Source: a virus. From it: a stretch of DNA of 63,198 bases. Positions 44,313 through 52,671 of this stretch are shown one piece after another (the first letter of the stretch is position 1; the number at the start of each line of letters is the position of its first letter). The notes below the pieces were generated by a model that was not told where the DNA came from, did no database searches, and was given only the letters and a program-made list of their open reading frames with translations. A program made the position numbers and the translations under genes. The stretch spans positions 1 to 63,198 of the IMG/VR virus record IMGVR_UViG_3300045929_000106, one strand, 5' to 3'.

Positions 44313-45538
44313 GCCACCCTCCGCGCGATTTCGACGTTGTACGGCATCCCGTTGAGCGCCGTGCTCCGCATCCACTCCACAGTCTCCAACGGGAGCGCCG
44401 AGCGGGTCGAGTGCTGGAAGGACTGTTCCGGCGTGGCGCAGTAGTTCGACAGGAAGATGTGGAGGGACCCCTCCTTGCGGTATTGCTGATACTCCGTCTC
44501 CCACCAGTAGAGCTGGTCGCGCTTCAGCCGCACGGTAGTCCCGCAGAACTCCGGCGAGGTGCGCTGCACCAGATCGGCGTGGTCCTCCGTCACCTGATTC
44601 GGACGCCAGTCGTCGGGGGCCGCGCGCCGGTATTTCTTCTTCTCGATGTACCAGGGCGTGAAAATGTAGGTCCACGCGGCGAAGCCTTCCTCCTTCTTGC
44701 GGACGGACTCCGTGAACGAGTGCCAGAAGTTGCCGCGCCCGTTGGCCGTGCTCTCGAAAGCAACGAACGCCGTGGGGGCCTGCGGGACCGCCGGGAGGAA
44801 GTCGAACTTCAGTCTGTCCGCGTAGTCCCAGAGGGCCACCTCCGTCATGTGGCTGACATCGAACTGCTGGCCGGTGCCCACGCCCGCCTTCTGGTTCGAC
44901 TGCTGGTAGGTAAGACGCGACTTCAGGTTGGAGAAGCTCATGTGGGAGTCCTTCACGTCGAACTCCGTGACCGGCAGCAGGAACGGCGGCAGGTTCTCCA
45001 GAATGGTTTTGTCGCGCACGTACAGCTCGTGCACCTTGTCGATGTCGAGACTCCCGGCGATAGAGCGGGTGTTCCTCCAGAGAAGCATGCGGTGCATGTT
45101 GATCAGGCGCATGATGGCGGTGGCTCCCAGTTGCCGAGACTTGTGCCAGATCGTCAACAGGCCGTCCGAGAAGCCGTGCTTCTCATACTGCCGCCACATC
45201 TCCTCTTCACGTTTACCTATTAGCTCCAGCGCCCTTTCCTGACTCGTCCAGAATTTCATGGGGCCCACGCCGCCGCCGCACGAGGCGTCCAGGTCGATGT
45301 TGCCGTAGCGCTCGGCAAAATACCTGAAGTCGTAGCGGCAGAGGATCAGCTCGTTGCGGACGAAAGCGCGCTCCTCCGTGGTGAGGGCCCGCCTGTAGTC
45401 ACCGGTCTTGGAGTCGATCAGGTCGCGCAGGCGCGCGGACACGTCGATGCACTTGCCTATCGGGTGGCGCTCCAGGGTGAGGTTGTTCTGGCGCTGCTTG
45501 CGCTGCAGGTTTTTGTCGACCACCAACGGGGAATACAT
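44309..45538 (-). CDS. terL: Terminase large subunit, ATPase-domain half
   Basis: The 409-residue product has the terminase ATPase signature: a KSRQLGAT P-loop variant near residues 133-140, SHMTEVALW around 229-237 and ESTANGRGNFW near 262-272. The nuclease motifs are absent. It is encoded upstream of the nuclease half, with one small gene between. The combined length of the two halves is that of a normal terminase. Confidence 0.8.
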   Translation of the reverse strand: MYSPLVVDKNLQRKQRQNNLTLERHPIGKCIDVSARLRDLIDSKTGDYRRALTTEERAFVRNELILCRYDFRYFAERYGNIDLDASCGGGVGPMKFWTSQERALELIGKREEEMWRQYEKHGFSDGLLTIWHKSRQLGATAIMRLINMHRMLLWRNTRSIAGSLDIDKVHELYVRDKTILENLPPFLLPVTEFDVKDSHMSFSNLKSRLTYQQSNQKAGVGTGQQFDVSHMTEVALWDYADRLKFDFLPAVPQAPTAFVAFESTANGRGNFWHSFTESVRKKEEGFAAWTYIFTPWYIEKKKYRRAAPDDWRPNQVTEDHADLVQRTSPEFCGTTVRLKRDQLYWWETEYQQYRKEGSLHIFLSNYCATPEQSFQHSTRSALPLETVEWMRSTALNGMPYNVEIARRVA

Positions 45539-45724
45539 TCAGTCCTCCGTCGACCCGTACATCACTTCGACCCGTTCGTTGATCGCGCTGCCGGTGGCGG
45601 TGATGCGCCGAATGCCGCGCGACTCCAGGTCCAGCTCGTAGAGGTCGCGGATCTCCTCCAGGGCGGCGGCGGTGCGCGCCAGCGATTTCACGAAGAGGCG
45701 GATGAGACGTATGGTCGCAAACAT
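45539..45724 (-). CDS. Small hypothetical protein
   Basis: A 61-residue, basic helical protein (MFATIRLIRLFVKSLARTAA) just upstream of the terminase ATPase gene, followed by a TGAATG junction. The first 20 residues are amphipathic, and it could associate with membrane or DNA. No family. An ACTCCCAGTAG-type site lies four bases upstream (minus strand 45728-45738). Confidence 0.5.
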   Translation of the reverse strand: MFATIRLIRLFVKSLARTAAALEEIRDLYELDLESRGIRRITATGSAINERVEVMYGSTED

Positions 45725-45750
45725 AAACTACTGGGAGTCCAAGCGCCGTA

Positions 45751-46641
45751 TCAGGTCAGACCCCTACTGCCCAGCCCGTTGGCATGTAACCGCAGCAACC
45801 GCGCCCGCAGTTTAGGATCGCGTATCCTGGCGGCCACGGCGTTCACGTAAGCCGTTCCCCACGGCTGTCCGATGGAATACCCAAGACCCTCATCAACGAA
45901 GCGGCGAATACGGACACCGGCGTCCTGACTAGAGAAGCTCGGATATTTTTCCATGGCTGATCTGAGAATATCCACCGCTTGCTGCGGAATCAGGCCAAGA
46001 AGATCCCCGGCGTACTCGCCAAGACCAGCCCGGTCATAAATCACATGAGCGGACTCGTGGGGAATCGGGTTCGCCCATTCGCTGCCCGGTTCCACCGTCG
46101 CGCGACTGACCGTCATGGAGCCAGAGGGGGGATGATAGCGGCCAGCCACTCCCGCGCCCAGCTTTTCCTGCGGGCGGATATAGAGCGGGGTGCGCGTGAT
46201 GCGGGAATACGCATTGGGCTGCGGGCCGGAACCGGAGATCTGAGCGGCGTAGCGGCGCTCATCCACTGGAGGCGCGGGAGCTGCGGGCGCTACCGGACGC
46301 ATGGCCCTCGCTACCGGGGCTGTAATTTTCGGCGGGGCCGCCCAGGTTGCTGCGGGCAAATCCGGCTGTTGGGCCATATCCGGCGGGCGAAACTCAGGAG
46401 CAGTGAAAGCCTTCCCCGGCGGGCGAGAAGGAAGCGCTCCCACAAGGCTGCTGATCAGAGCGGAGCTATCCGGCGCTGCCCAAGAAACTGTTGGCATCGT
46501 TTCAGGCGGCGTGGGCATGACCGGAGCAGGTGGAACGTAAGGCTGAACAAGCTTGTTCTGGATAGCGGAGGGAATCGGCTGCACCGGCTCAAAAGGAGCG
46601 GTGACCGTAATCGGTTGCGTTTTGACGCTAGCCCTAGCCAT
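45751..46641 (-). CDS. Zincin-like metallopeptidase, Pro-rich N-terminus
   Basis: A 296-residue protein with a Pro/Ala-rich first 125 residues and HESAH (residues 195-199), the HExxH zinc motif. A RFVDEGLGYS stretch near 247-256 could supply a gluzincin third-ligand glutamate (Glu251). Known phage zincins act as toxins or on virion or host proteins. It lies between a small-subunit-like gene and the terminase. A prohead protease is a possibility. GGAGGAATCG before the ATG. Confidence 0.6.
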   Translation of the reverse strand: MARASVKTQPITVTAPFEPVQPIPSAIQNKLVQPYVPPAPVMPTPPETMPTVSWAAPDSSALISSLVGALPSRPPGKAFTAPEFRPPDMAQQPDLPAATWAAPPKITAPVARAMRPVAPAAPAPPVDERRYAAQISGSGPQPNAYSRITRTPLYIRPQEKLGAGVAGRYHPPSGSMTVSRATVEPGSEWANPIPHESAHVIYDRAGLGEYAGDLLGLIPQQAVDILRSAMEKYPSFSSQDAGVRIRRFVDEGLGYSIGQPWGTAYVNAVAARIRDPKLRARLLRLHANGLGSRGLT

Positions 46642-47344
46642 CGATTCCTCCTTCGCCTCTGTCCAGCGTAACGTCGACGGTGCGCCGGTCCATCTCGTCC
46701 AGGCGCTCCATCTCGTCCAGCACGGAATCGGCGCGCACGTTCACGCTGACGGCGACACCGGACGGCTCGGCGGAGATCACACCGGCGTTGCGCATGACCC
46801 ACTCGCGCGACTTCAGGTCGCCGGGGCGGCGCACAAGGCCGGAGCCTTTGCACTGCTTGCACTTGATCCAGACCATGCCCATGCCGTCCTCGATGCGCAT
46901 CGAGCCGCCGCCGTCGCAGCGGGGGCAGCAGACCTCGACGGACTTCGCGTCCTCCGACATGTCGCGCGCGACTTGCGGCGCGGAGCGGAGCGCCTCCCCG
47001 AGCGCCGCCGTCTTTTGCCTGTCGCGCCAGATTTCCATCAGGTCCTTCGACTTCATGCCGCAGCGGTTGGCGAGCACCGACAGCGGGAGATCCATGAAGC
47101 GCGGGTTGCCGAGCATCTCGCAAAACTTCAGCGCGCCGGGATGCTCGCTCTCGATCATCGCTTGGTGGAGATCCTCGCGCAGCACCGAGTCGATCCAGGG
47201 AAGAACGCCATGGGCTTTCGCGGGAAGCTTGGGGGGCTCGGCGGTGAGCATTGCGTCCGCGTGTTGAGGGGCGGGGACCGGAACCGGGGCGCGAACGGAA
47301 TCGGGGACGGGGACCGGAACCGGAGCCGGAGCAGCCTTCTTCAC
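46634..47344 (-). CDS. Terminase small subunit-like protein with a zinc ribbon
   Basis: A 236-residue protein with a Pro/Val-rich start, a helical domain (LPWIDSVLREDLHQAMI and following) and a CxxCxGxG-type double pair (CPRCDGGG, CKQCKGSG) near residues 139-168, as in DnaJ zinc fingers. A DNA-binding small terminase subunit would fit the place ahead of the large terminase; the zinc finger is not typical. GTG start overlapping the previous stop. Confidence 0.5.
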   Translation of the reverse strand: MKKAAPAPVPVPVPDSVRAPVPVPAPQHADAMLTAEPPKLPAKAHGVLPWIDSVLREDLHQAMIESEHPGALKFCEMLGNPRFMDLPLSVLANRCGMKSKDLMEIWRDRQKTAALGEALRSAPQVARDMSEDAKSVEVCCPRCDGGGSMRIEDGMGMVWIKCKQCKGSGLVRRPGDLKSREWVMRNAGVISAEPSGVAVSVNVRADSVLDEMERLDEMDRRTVDVTLDRGEGGIDG

Positions 47345-47505
47345 CGCTTCACCTTCTGCGGGAGGCCGGAGGTTTTTGTGGACGCAAAATCGTGGAGCTG
47401 CTTTTTGGACATCTGGAGCAGGCCGCGATTTTTCGAGCGCAGCTTATCGGGCGCGTGCTCGGCTACGGCGAACAGTTTTTGCTGCGCCTTCGACGTGGCG
47501 GGCAT
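47341..47505 (-). CDS. DUF3008-like small basic protein
   Basis: A 54-residue, Lys/Gln-rich protein: MPATSKAQQKLF, KNRGLLQMSKKQLHDFAST and a basic end. These match the DUF3008 pattern, which is common at the front of phage late operons. AAAGGAGGGACCG precedes the ATG. This is the first gene of the leftward late operon and begins about 60 bases from the TGTTCA repeat region. Confidence 0.65.
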   Translation of the reverse strand: MPATSKAQQKLFAVAEHAPDKLRSKNRGLLQMSKKQLHDFASTKTSGLPQKVKR

Positions 47506-47561
47506 CGGTCCCTCCTTTATATAGAGGGTACAGCGGAGGTCAACCAGGGCCCGGAAAGCCG

Positions 47562-47755
47562 TGTTCAGAATTTATGTTCAATTGTGTTCAGAATCGGCTA
47601 GAAGGGGTAGAAATGTGATCAAAACGAAGGAAAGCGAATAATGGAAGTAAAAGAAAAATAAACTAGATAAGCGTTTGGGACATGCTCCACTGCCAGCCCT
47701 GCTTGTCGACTGTATTGGGTTTGAGGGCCATTTTTATGTTCAATTATGTTCAGAA
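47562..47755. promoter_or_regulatory. TGTTCA repeat region between late operon and integrase
   Basis: Five TGTTCA copies lie at 47562, 47575, 47585, 47737 and 47747. Two 21-base stretches of the form TATGTTCAATTRTGTTCAGAA (47574 and 47736) repeat 162 bp apart, each with two copies 10 bp apart. The region separates the divergent late operon and integrase. Arm-type sites of the integrase, or operators of a divergent promoter, are likely readings. Confidence 0.6.
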
Positions 47756-47772
47756 CGTGTTAAAGTGCCTCT

Positions 47773-48969
47773 ATGGCAAGACAACGCTATCAAGAAGGAC
47801 GCATCGAGAAGACCGGCAAAACGCCCAAGTGGAAGGGTCACTACTACACGTATGACGGGACCGGAAAGCGGCATCACAAGCTGGTCGATCTCGGCCCCTG
47901 CTCCAAGGTGACGAAGACCGAGGCGCAGAAAAAATTCCGCAAGATCGTGGAGAAGGAAACCGGCGCCGTCAAAGCCGCCAACGAAGAGGACACTTTCGAG
48001 TGGTTCTGGACCGAGCGCTTCGCCCCCTTCAAGCCGTGGACGAAAAAAACGCGCGAGTGGATCGAGGGCATCTTCACGCGCGACGTGCTGCCGGAGCTGG
48101 GGCCGCTCAAGCTGGGCGAGATCAAGACCATCCATGTGGAGCTTCTGATGAAGAAGCTGGAGCCGAAATCCTATTCGCTCTCGCGCGCCGTCCGCACCTA
48201 CATCAAGATGGCGTTCCAGAAACTGGAAGACGAGGACATGATCGTCAAGAACCCCACGCGCCGGGTGAAGATCCTCGCCCGGAAACCGTCGCGCCGCAAG
48301 CGCCACATCAGCAAAGAGGAGCTGGATCTCCTGATCTCCGAGCTGAACGCGCGCGACAGGCTGATCGTCAGGATCGCGGTGGTGTGCGGGCTGCGGCCCG
48401 CCGAATTGTTCGCTCTCAAGTGGGACGACTTCCACCCGGAGACGGGGCAGCTCCGCATCGATGAAACGTATTCCGGCGGCGAGTGGAAGGAGACGAAGAC
48501 CGAGGAGTCGGACGGCTGGGTGTCGATGCCGCCCTCGATCACCAAGCAGCTCCAGTTCTGGCGCGAGCAGAATCCGCAAGGGCAGTTGATCTTCTCCGGC
48601 GGGCGCAAGTTCGACCACCCGATCATCGCGGACAACTTCGTCGACAGGAACCTGCGGCGGGCCGCCGTGCGCGCCGGGATCATGCCGTCGAATCCCAAGG
48701 AGGGCCGCGTGAACGAGTTCTACGGCGACAAGCGCACGGCGGTAAACTTCCAGGCGTTCCGGCGCACCTGCGCAACATGGTGTCTGCAGAACGGCTCCAT
48801 CAAGGACGCGCAGACCCACCTGCGCCACCGCAACCCGGCTACCACGCTGGGGCACTACATCCAGACCGTCCCGGCCAGCGTGCGCAGCGCCGTCGAGGGA
48901 GTGGACACCCACTTCTTCGCCAGCGCGAAACCGGCCCGCCCGCAGCAACTCTCCACCGCCGTCCAATAG
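47773..48969 (+). CDS. int: Tyrosine integrase
   Basis: A 398-residue tyrosine recombinase. The catalytic domain has Arg208 (CGLRPAELFALKW), a FQAFRRT box with Arg330, His352 (LRHRN) and the nucleophile Tyr362 (LGHYIQ). The usual His of HxLR is Gln327. The N-terminal 170 residues form the arm- and core-binding part. It is divergent from the late operon and convergent with an excisionase-like gene. Phage integration is the natural role. Confidence 0.85.
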   Translation: MARQRYQEGRIEKTGKTPKWKGHYYTYDGTGKRHHKLVDLGPCSKVTKTEAQKKFRKIVEKETGAVKAANEEDTFEWFWTERFAPFKPWTKKTREWIEGIFTRDVLPELGPLKLGEIKTIHVELLMKKLEPKSYSLSRAVRTYIKMAFQKLEDEDMIVKNPTRRVKILARKPSRRKRHISKEELDLLISELNARDRLIVRIAVVCGLRPAELFALKWDDFHPETGQLRIDETYSGGEWKETKTEESDGWVSMPPSITKQLQFWREQNPQGQLIFSGGRKFDHPIIADNFVDRNLRRAAVRAGIMPSNPKEGRVNEFYGDKRTAVNFQAFRRTCATWCLQNGSIKDAQTHLRHRNPATTLGHYIQTVPASVRSAVEGVDTHFFASAKPARPQQLSTAVQ

Positions 48970-48972
48970 GCC

Positions 48973-49176
48973 TCATTTGCCGGAGGGCCTTCTCGCCGCC
49001 GAGAGGGCCCTCTGCTCCTTCAGAAATTCGTCCAGGTCCTCCAAGCAGAACCGCAACGATCCTCCCATCCGCACCACCGGCACGCGCGGGCGCTTTCCTT
49101 CGACGTGCGCATACATCCAGGCCACGGACATCCCGAGGTATTGCGCCGCTTCCTTGATTCCCATGAGTCTGCTCAT
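48973..49176 (-). CDS. Excisionase-like HTH protein
   Basis: A 67-residue protein with GIKEAAQYLGMSVAWMYAHV at residues 6-25, a MerR/HTH_17-type DNA-binding helix-turn-helix, and a basic tail. It lies four bases from the integrase 3' end in the opposite direction, as excisionases often do. The function as Xis is inferred. An ACTCCCAGT-type site lies upstream at 49230-49238. Confidence 0.6.
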   Translation of the reverse strand: MSRLMGIKEAAQYLGMSVAWMYAHVEGKRPRVPVVRMGGSLRFCLEDLDEFLKEQRALSAARRPSGK

Positions 49177-49228
49177 AGACGAAAGCTAACGCAGAAAAAG
49201 AATCTGAAACAGACTTGCGCAAAATATC

Positions 49229-49238
49229 GACTGGGAGT
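49229..49238 (-). promoter_or_regulatory. Dispersed iteron-like site
   Basis: GACTGGGAGT here is the reverse complement of ACTCCCAGTC. Extended, it shares 16 of 17 bases with the copy ending the ATPase gene at 1.9 kb (CAGCTT-GACTCCCAGT). It lies in the gap between the excisionase-like gene and a small membrane protein gene, where an operator or protein-binding site would act. Confidence 0.5.
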
Positions 49239-49285
49239 CAAAGCTGCCGGTTTACGAAACGGCGGGTTGCGGGGATGATAGGCCC

Positions 49286-49471
49286 ATGCCGATTCTCTAC
49301 CTGATCCTGATGCTAGTGATCATAGGGGTGGTGCTGTGGCTGGTGAATACCTACATCCCGATGGCCGCGCCGGTGAAGACGATCCTGAACGTGGTGGTGA
49401 TCCTGGTGCTCATCATCTGGCTGCTGACGGCGATGTTTCCAGGGCTGCTAGACATGCGCGTGGGGAAATAA
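49286..49471 (+). CDS. Small two-helix membrane protein (Thivi_2564-like)
   Basis: A 61-residue protein with two hydrophobic helices, near 2-22 and 31-50, and a short polar turn (NTYIPMAAPVKT). It resembles Thivi_2564-type membrane proteins of bacteria. It could be a holin-like or accessory membrane protein of the lysogen. It follows the excisionase promoter region and runs convergent with the next gene (two bases apart). Confidence 0.6.
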   Translation: MPILYLILMLVIIGVVLWLVNTYIPMAAPVKTILNVVVILVLIIWLLTAMFPGLLDMRVGK

Positions 49472-49472
49472 A

Positions 49473-49709
49473 TCAGTCTTCCGCCAGCCAAATAACACTA
49501 GGGCGCATATTGTGACCCTCGCGGCCTACTAGCAATTGGCATTGCTGACACTCGCCATAGTCATTCACGAGGATCAAACCGCAACCCTCGCAGAGCGCCG
49601 CATACCCCCAACCGGGGAAATGCGTAGGCCCCAAACCTGCCAAGCCAGCCAAGTCCCCAAAATCCTCGCCAAATATGTCCAGACTGCACTGTCTACAAAA
49701 ATCAGCCAT
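49473..49709 (-). CDS. Small cysteine-rich zinc-binding-like protein
   Basis: A 78-residue protein with CRQC near the start, CEGC and CQQC later, a double zinc-ribbon pattern. Function unknown; it ends the minus-strand accessory operon that starts at 53569. Confidence 0.5.
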   Translation of the reverse strand: MADFCRQCSLDIFGEDFGDLAGLAGLGPTHFPGWGYAALCEGCGLILVNDYGECQQCQLLVGREGHNMRPSVIWLAED

Positions 49710-49714
49710 ACGAG

Positions 49715-49969
49715 TCAGCCAATATTATGCGCGTGGGGAAGTGAGCGCGCCTCTTCCGTCAGCCAGCGCTCGATCATCTGGATCACGCTCCATTTGCCCC
49801 GTGGGAACCATTCGGGGCGGTCCTCCGCTTCGCGCAGCACATACCAGACCCAGGCCCAGGCCGGAGCCAGATCCTGAATGCAGTCGAGCGCCCGTTCATC
49901 GTTCCACATGACCTTGGCCCAGGTCCGCAGGCCGCGCTGGGTGACGATGCTGAAGTCCGAGAGGCGCAC
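49715..49969 (-). CDS. Small hypothetical protein
   Basis: An 84-residue, Trp-rich protein (TWAKVMWNDER, APAWAWVWYVL). The GTG at 49969 is preferred: GGAGGAGTA lies before it and its first base overlaps the previous stop (TAGTG). A longer frame from 50092 reads through the upstream gene. No family recognised. Confidence 0.45.
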   Translation of the reverse strand: MRLSDFSIVTQRGLRTWAKVMWNDERALDCIQDLAPAWAWVWYVLREAEDRPEWFPRGKWSVIQMIERWLTEEARSLPHAHNIG

Positions 49970-50325
49970 TACTCCTCCAGATCGACCTCGACGGGCTCCT
50001 CGTGCGAGCCGCAGAACTCCTGCTGAATAAACCGGACGGCGCGGCGATGCGCTTCTTCCGCCTCCGCCCAGGTTGACCAGCGCCCGTCGCAATCGTTGCC
50101 GTCGTAGTCCTTGCGGGTTCCCGTGAGAAACGTCATCGTCTCAAATAAGAGCGGCGGGCCCTGCTGGGAGAAGTTGTGGTCAAGACCGAGGAACACCGTG
50201 CTGACCTCAAACGGGCCGATGCGCGTCAGTAGAACCCGGCGGCGCGCTGGGTCGTTGAACATCTCGGCCCACTCCTCCCTAGAGCACGGCGTCACCGTCT
50301 GGCCAATCAGCGTGTAGAACCTCAT
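49969..50325 (-). CDS. Hypothetical protein
   Basis: A 118-residue protein starting MRFYTLIGQT at 50325. GAGAGGT lies just before the ATG, and the previous gene ends six bases upstream. Mixed alpha/beta with a long charged helix near 80-100. Function unknown. Confidence 0.5.
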   Translation of the reverse strand: MRFYTLIGQTVTPCSREEWAEMFNDPARRRVLLTRIGPFEVSTVFLGLDHNFSQQGPPLLFETMTFLTGTRKDYDGNDCDGRWSTWAEAEEAHRRAVRFIQQEFCGSHEEPVEVDLEE

Positions 50326-50330
50326 ACCTC

Positions 50331-50756
50331 TCAACCGATACGGCATTCCTCGACGCGCTTGCACTCGCGCCAGTCCACCGGCCTGCTCTCCGCCTCCAGG
50401 TAGCAAGGGCCTTGCGCGCCGAAGACGATGGCGCACTGGTTGCGGCTGGAGGCGGAGGCGAGCAGGTTGAACGGGTTCAGCCGCTGGCCGTTCACCTCCA
50501 CCGAGCCCCACCAGACGAAATGGCGGCCATAGAAAGGACAGTTACGCTCATTCACGCTGTCGCCCCTCAAGGCGTCCGCTACCAGCGAGACCGCATTCTT
50601 CACGCCGCGCTTCCTGTACATGTTGGCGCAGTGAAACTCCACCGTGCGGGTAGAGATACCCAGGCGCTCGGCAATCTCGCGCATATTGAGCCCGTCGATC
50701 AACATGCTGCGGATCTCGCGCTGGCGCGGGCTCAGGCTCGTGTCCCTGTTCCGCAT
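50331..50756 (-). CDS. LuxR-type HTH regulator with unusual C-terminal region
   Basis: A 141-residue protein whose N-terminal 60 residues are a LuxR/GerE-type HTH (LSPRQREIRSMLIDGLNMRE, ISTRTVEFHCANMYRK). The remaining 80 residues (NERNCPFYGRHFVWWGSVEV) are Trp- and Cys-containing and unlike known LuxR partners, which normally sit N-terminal of the HTH. A transcription regulator with a sensor-like C-terminal domain is inferred. GGGAGAGG precedes the ATG. Confidence 0.7.
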   Translation of the reverse strand: MRNRDTSLSPRQREIRSMLIDGLNMREIAERLGISTRTVEFHCANMYRKRGVKNAVSLVADALRGDSVNERNCPFYGRHFVWWGSVEVNGQRLNPFNLLASASSRNQCAIVFGAQGPCYLEAESRPVDWRECKRVEECRIG

Positions 50757-50778
50757 CAACCTCTCCCTCGCGGCCTCG

Positions 50779-51705
50779 TCATACCTTCACCTCGATCTCA
50801 CGCGGCGGGGCCTTCTCGCCCTTGGTCCCGCGCACTATGCTGGGCACCCAGACCAACTGATGGTACTTGCCGAAGAGGCCGCGCCCCTCGCGGTAGTCAC
50901 GGAAATGGCCCCGGCAGATATGAAGGGCTTTCTGGAGGCCGTGCTCGCCGGAGCGGCCCTCCGTGCGCAGGATCGCCTTCAGCGGCTCGATCACCAGCGT
51001 CTTGTAGGCGGCAGGCTCAACACCGGTTCTCGCGCGGTATTTCTTGGCGAGGGGCTTGGGAACAGTGTTCTCCACCAGCGTGACGTTCTTGCAGTGCAGG
51101 AAAGAGATCGCAAGCAGCGCTGGCTTGATCCATGACATGATTGCCTGCATCACGGGGTTTTCCCGCTCATCCTCCGCAAAGCTCAGCATTCCGGGAGGCT
51201 CGGTGCATCGACCATCCGCATCGACCGGCATCCAGATCGCGCCATGGCCGCCATACGCAGTGACGCCATGGATGCCGTAGTCCACGAACAGCTCACAGTA
51301 ATACATCCAGCGAGCATCATCGGGAACGATTTTATTGCCGTGCTCGTCCTGCGCCTGAACAGCCGTCATCAGAATGCCAACCCGGCCCTGGACGAAGGAC
51401 GCGACATCGGTGTCGCCCTTCTCCGCCGAGTGGATCTTACGGGGCAGCTTGTGCTCCAGCCAGAAGCGCGGGAAAGGAGGAGCAAGATTGGGGAAGTCTT
51501 TCTGGATGTCCCAATGCTCCTGGTCACAGGTGAAGTAATAATCTGCCACGTTGTCGATCAGCAGCACCGGCAGCTCGCGGTTGTCGAGCAGCCCGATCAC
51601 GGCAGTGACATGCTCCTTCCACCATTGCTCGTTGCGGGGTGCGACCCACCACGGCTTCGCGATGTGGGCGTCTTTCCGGCGGAGGTCATCGATAAAGCGG
51701 CTCAT
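50779..51705 (-). CDS. Conserved-looking phage hypothetical protein
   Basis: A 308-residue protein with LHICRGHFRDYREGRGLFGK near residues 264-283, a phrase I associate with unnamed phage and plasmid proteins, and a Trp-rich N-terminus (KPWWVAPRNEQWW). No enzyme motif. Overlaps the next gene by four bases. A regulator or anti-host protein is only a guess. Confidence 0.5.
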   Translation of the reverse strand: MSRFIDDLRRKDAHIAKPWWVAPRNEQWWKEHVTAVIGLLDNRELPVLLIDNVADYYFTCDQEHWDIQKDFPNLAPPFPRFWLEHKLPRKIHSAEKGDTDVASFVQGRVGILMTAVQAQDEHGNKIVPDDARWMYYCELFVDYGIHGVTAYGGHGAIWMPVDADGRCTEPPGMLSFAEDERENPVMQAIMSWIKPALLAISFLHCKNVTLVENTVPKPLAKKYRARTGVEPAAYKTLVIEPLKAILRTEGRSGEHGLQKALHICRGHFRDYREGRGLFGKYHQLVWVPSIVRGTKGEKAPPREIEVKV

Positions 51706-52148
51706 ATGGTTCCTATGCCCATCGTAAAATCCGGCAGGGCGGGCTTGCCGTCCATCAGCGCAAACAGGTGCAGGACGTAGGGGTTCTGGTTCACGTAGTC
51801 CTTGCTGCTTGGGAACACCTGATACGCCCAGCGGTCAGGACCGATAAAGTCATGCTTGACGCGCTTCAGGTCCTCGAAATCCGGCAGGTAATAACCACGA
51901 GTGCCGGTGCGTCCGCAGACGCTGGCGTGAATCCAGACATCGGAGCCGCCGTAGCGCTGCACCGAGTAGCCCACCTGGAGGGGCCCGCGCTTGAAGAAGC
52001 CGCCCGCCTCCGTGAGCTTGAGGACGGACCACGAGGGAGGGACGCGCGCCAGGGCGGCCCGCACCACGCTCTCGTCCACGCGGGTGGCCTCGTCCAGCGC
52101 GTCCAGTTGCTCGCGAGAGAACTGGCTGAGATAGTCTTCAGGGTTCAT
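51702..52148 (-). CDS. DUF7694-like protein
   Basis: The 148-residue protein starts at 52148 (AAGGATATACGC before the ATG). Its second half (IHASVCGRTGTRGYYLPDFE, FIGPDRWAYQVFPSSKDYVN, PYVLHLFAL) matches a pattern I associate with DUF7694-type small phage proteins. Function of the family is not known. Confidence 0.55.
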   Translation of the reverse strand: MNPEDYLSQFSREQLDALDEATRVDESVVRAALARVPPSWSVLKLTEAGGFFKRGPLQVGYSVQRYGGSDVWIHASVCGRTGTRGYYLPDFEDLKRVKHDFIGPDRWAYQVFPSSKDYVNQNPYVLHLFALMDGKPALPDFTMGIGTI

Positions 52149-52228
52149 GCGTATATCCTTTTCCCCGGCAGCGCACCCGATATCAGCCTTTCGAGGACCG
52201 CCGCCTTCACCGCTGATCCGGCCGGGGT

Positions 52229-52444
52229 TTATTGTCTCTGCCTGCGCCACGCGAGCGCCTGCTGGCGCATGTGCTCGGCCACCTCGCCGTCGAACCTCTT
52301 GCGATGAATGCCATGAATCTCGTTGGACATCTCCAGGGCGCAGATGCCGCAGACCTCGCCGGTCACCCCTTTATCGGTATGAACGGGGTTTAGTATCGCG
52401 GCAGGGTAGTTGATCTTGCAGCGGGCGCACTTGGCCAGTTTCAT
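52229..52444 (-). CDS. Small zinc-binding-like protein
   Basis: A 71-residue protein with CARC at the N-terminus and VCGIC later, a four-cysteine zinc knuckle, then a basic helical tail rich in Arg and Gln. A nucleic-acid contact is possible. It overlaps the upstream gene by four bases. Confidence 0.5.
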   Translation of the reverse strand: MKLAKCARCKINYPAAILNPVHTDKGVTGEVCGICALEMSNEIHGIHRKRFDGEVAEHMRQQALAWRRQRQ

Positions 52445-52671
52445 CGCGCCTCCACAAACGGCGTTAGCGCCGTGCGGTGGCCATCATGTTTCCATTCACG
52501 CCAACGGCAGTCGGGGCCATGGATGAAATAGAATTCGTCGCAGGTGCGGCAGTAGTCCTTCACGATGTGGTGGCGGCAGTTCAGGCAGGCGTAGACCGAG
52601 AGCCCATGCCAGTATTCAGTCTGGGCCGCGCGCAACAGCTCGGCGTTCATCTCTAGACCCAGCAGAGGCAT
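52441..52671 (-). CDS. Small cysteine/histidine-rich protein
   Basis: A 76-residue protein with YACLNCRHHIVKDYCRTCDE near residues 28-47, a zinc-binding Cys/His cluster. The ATG at 52671 overlaps the upstream stop (ATGA). Function unknown. Confidence 0.5.
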   Translation of the reverse strand: MPLLGLEMNAELLRAAQTEYWHGLSVYACLNCRHHIVKDYCRTCDEFYFIHGPDCRWREWKHDGHRTALTPFVEAR

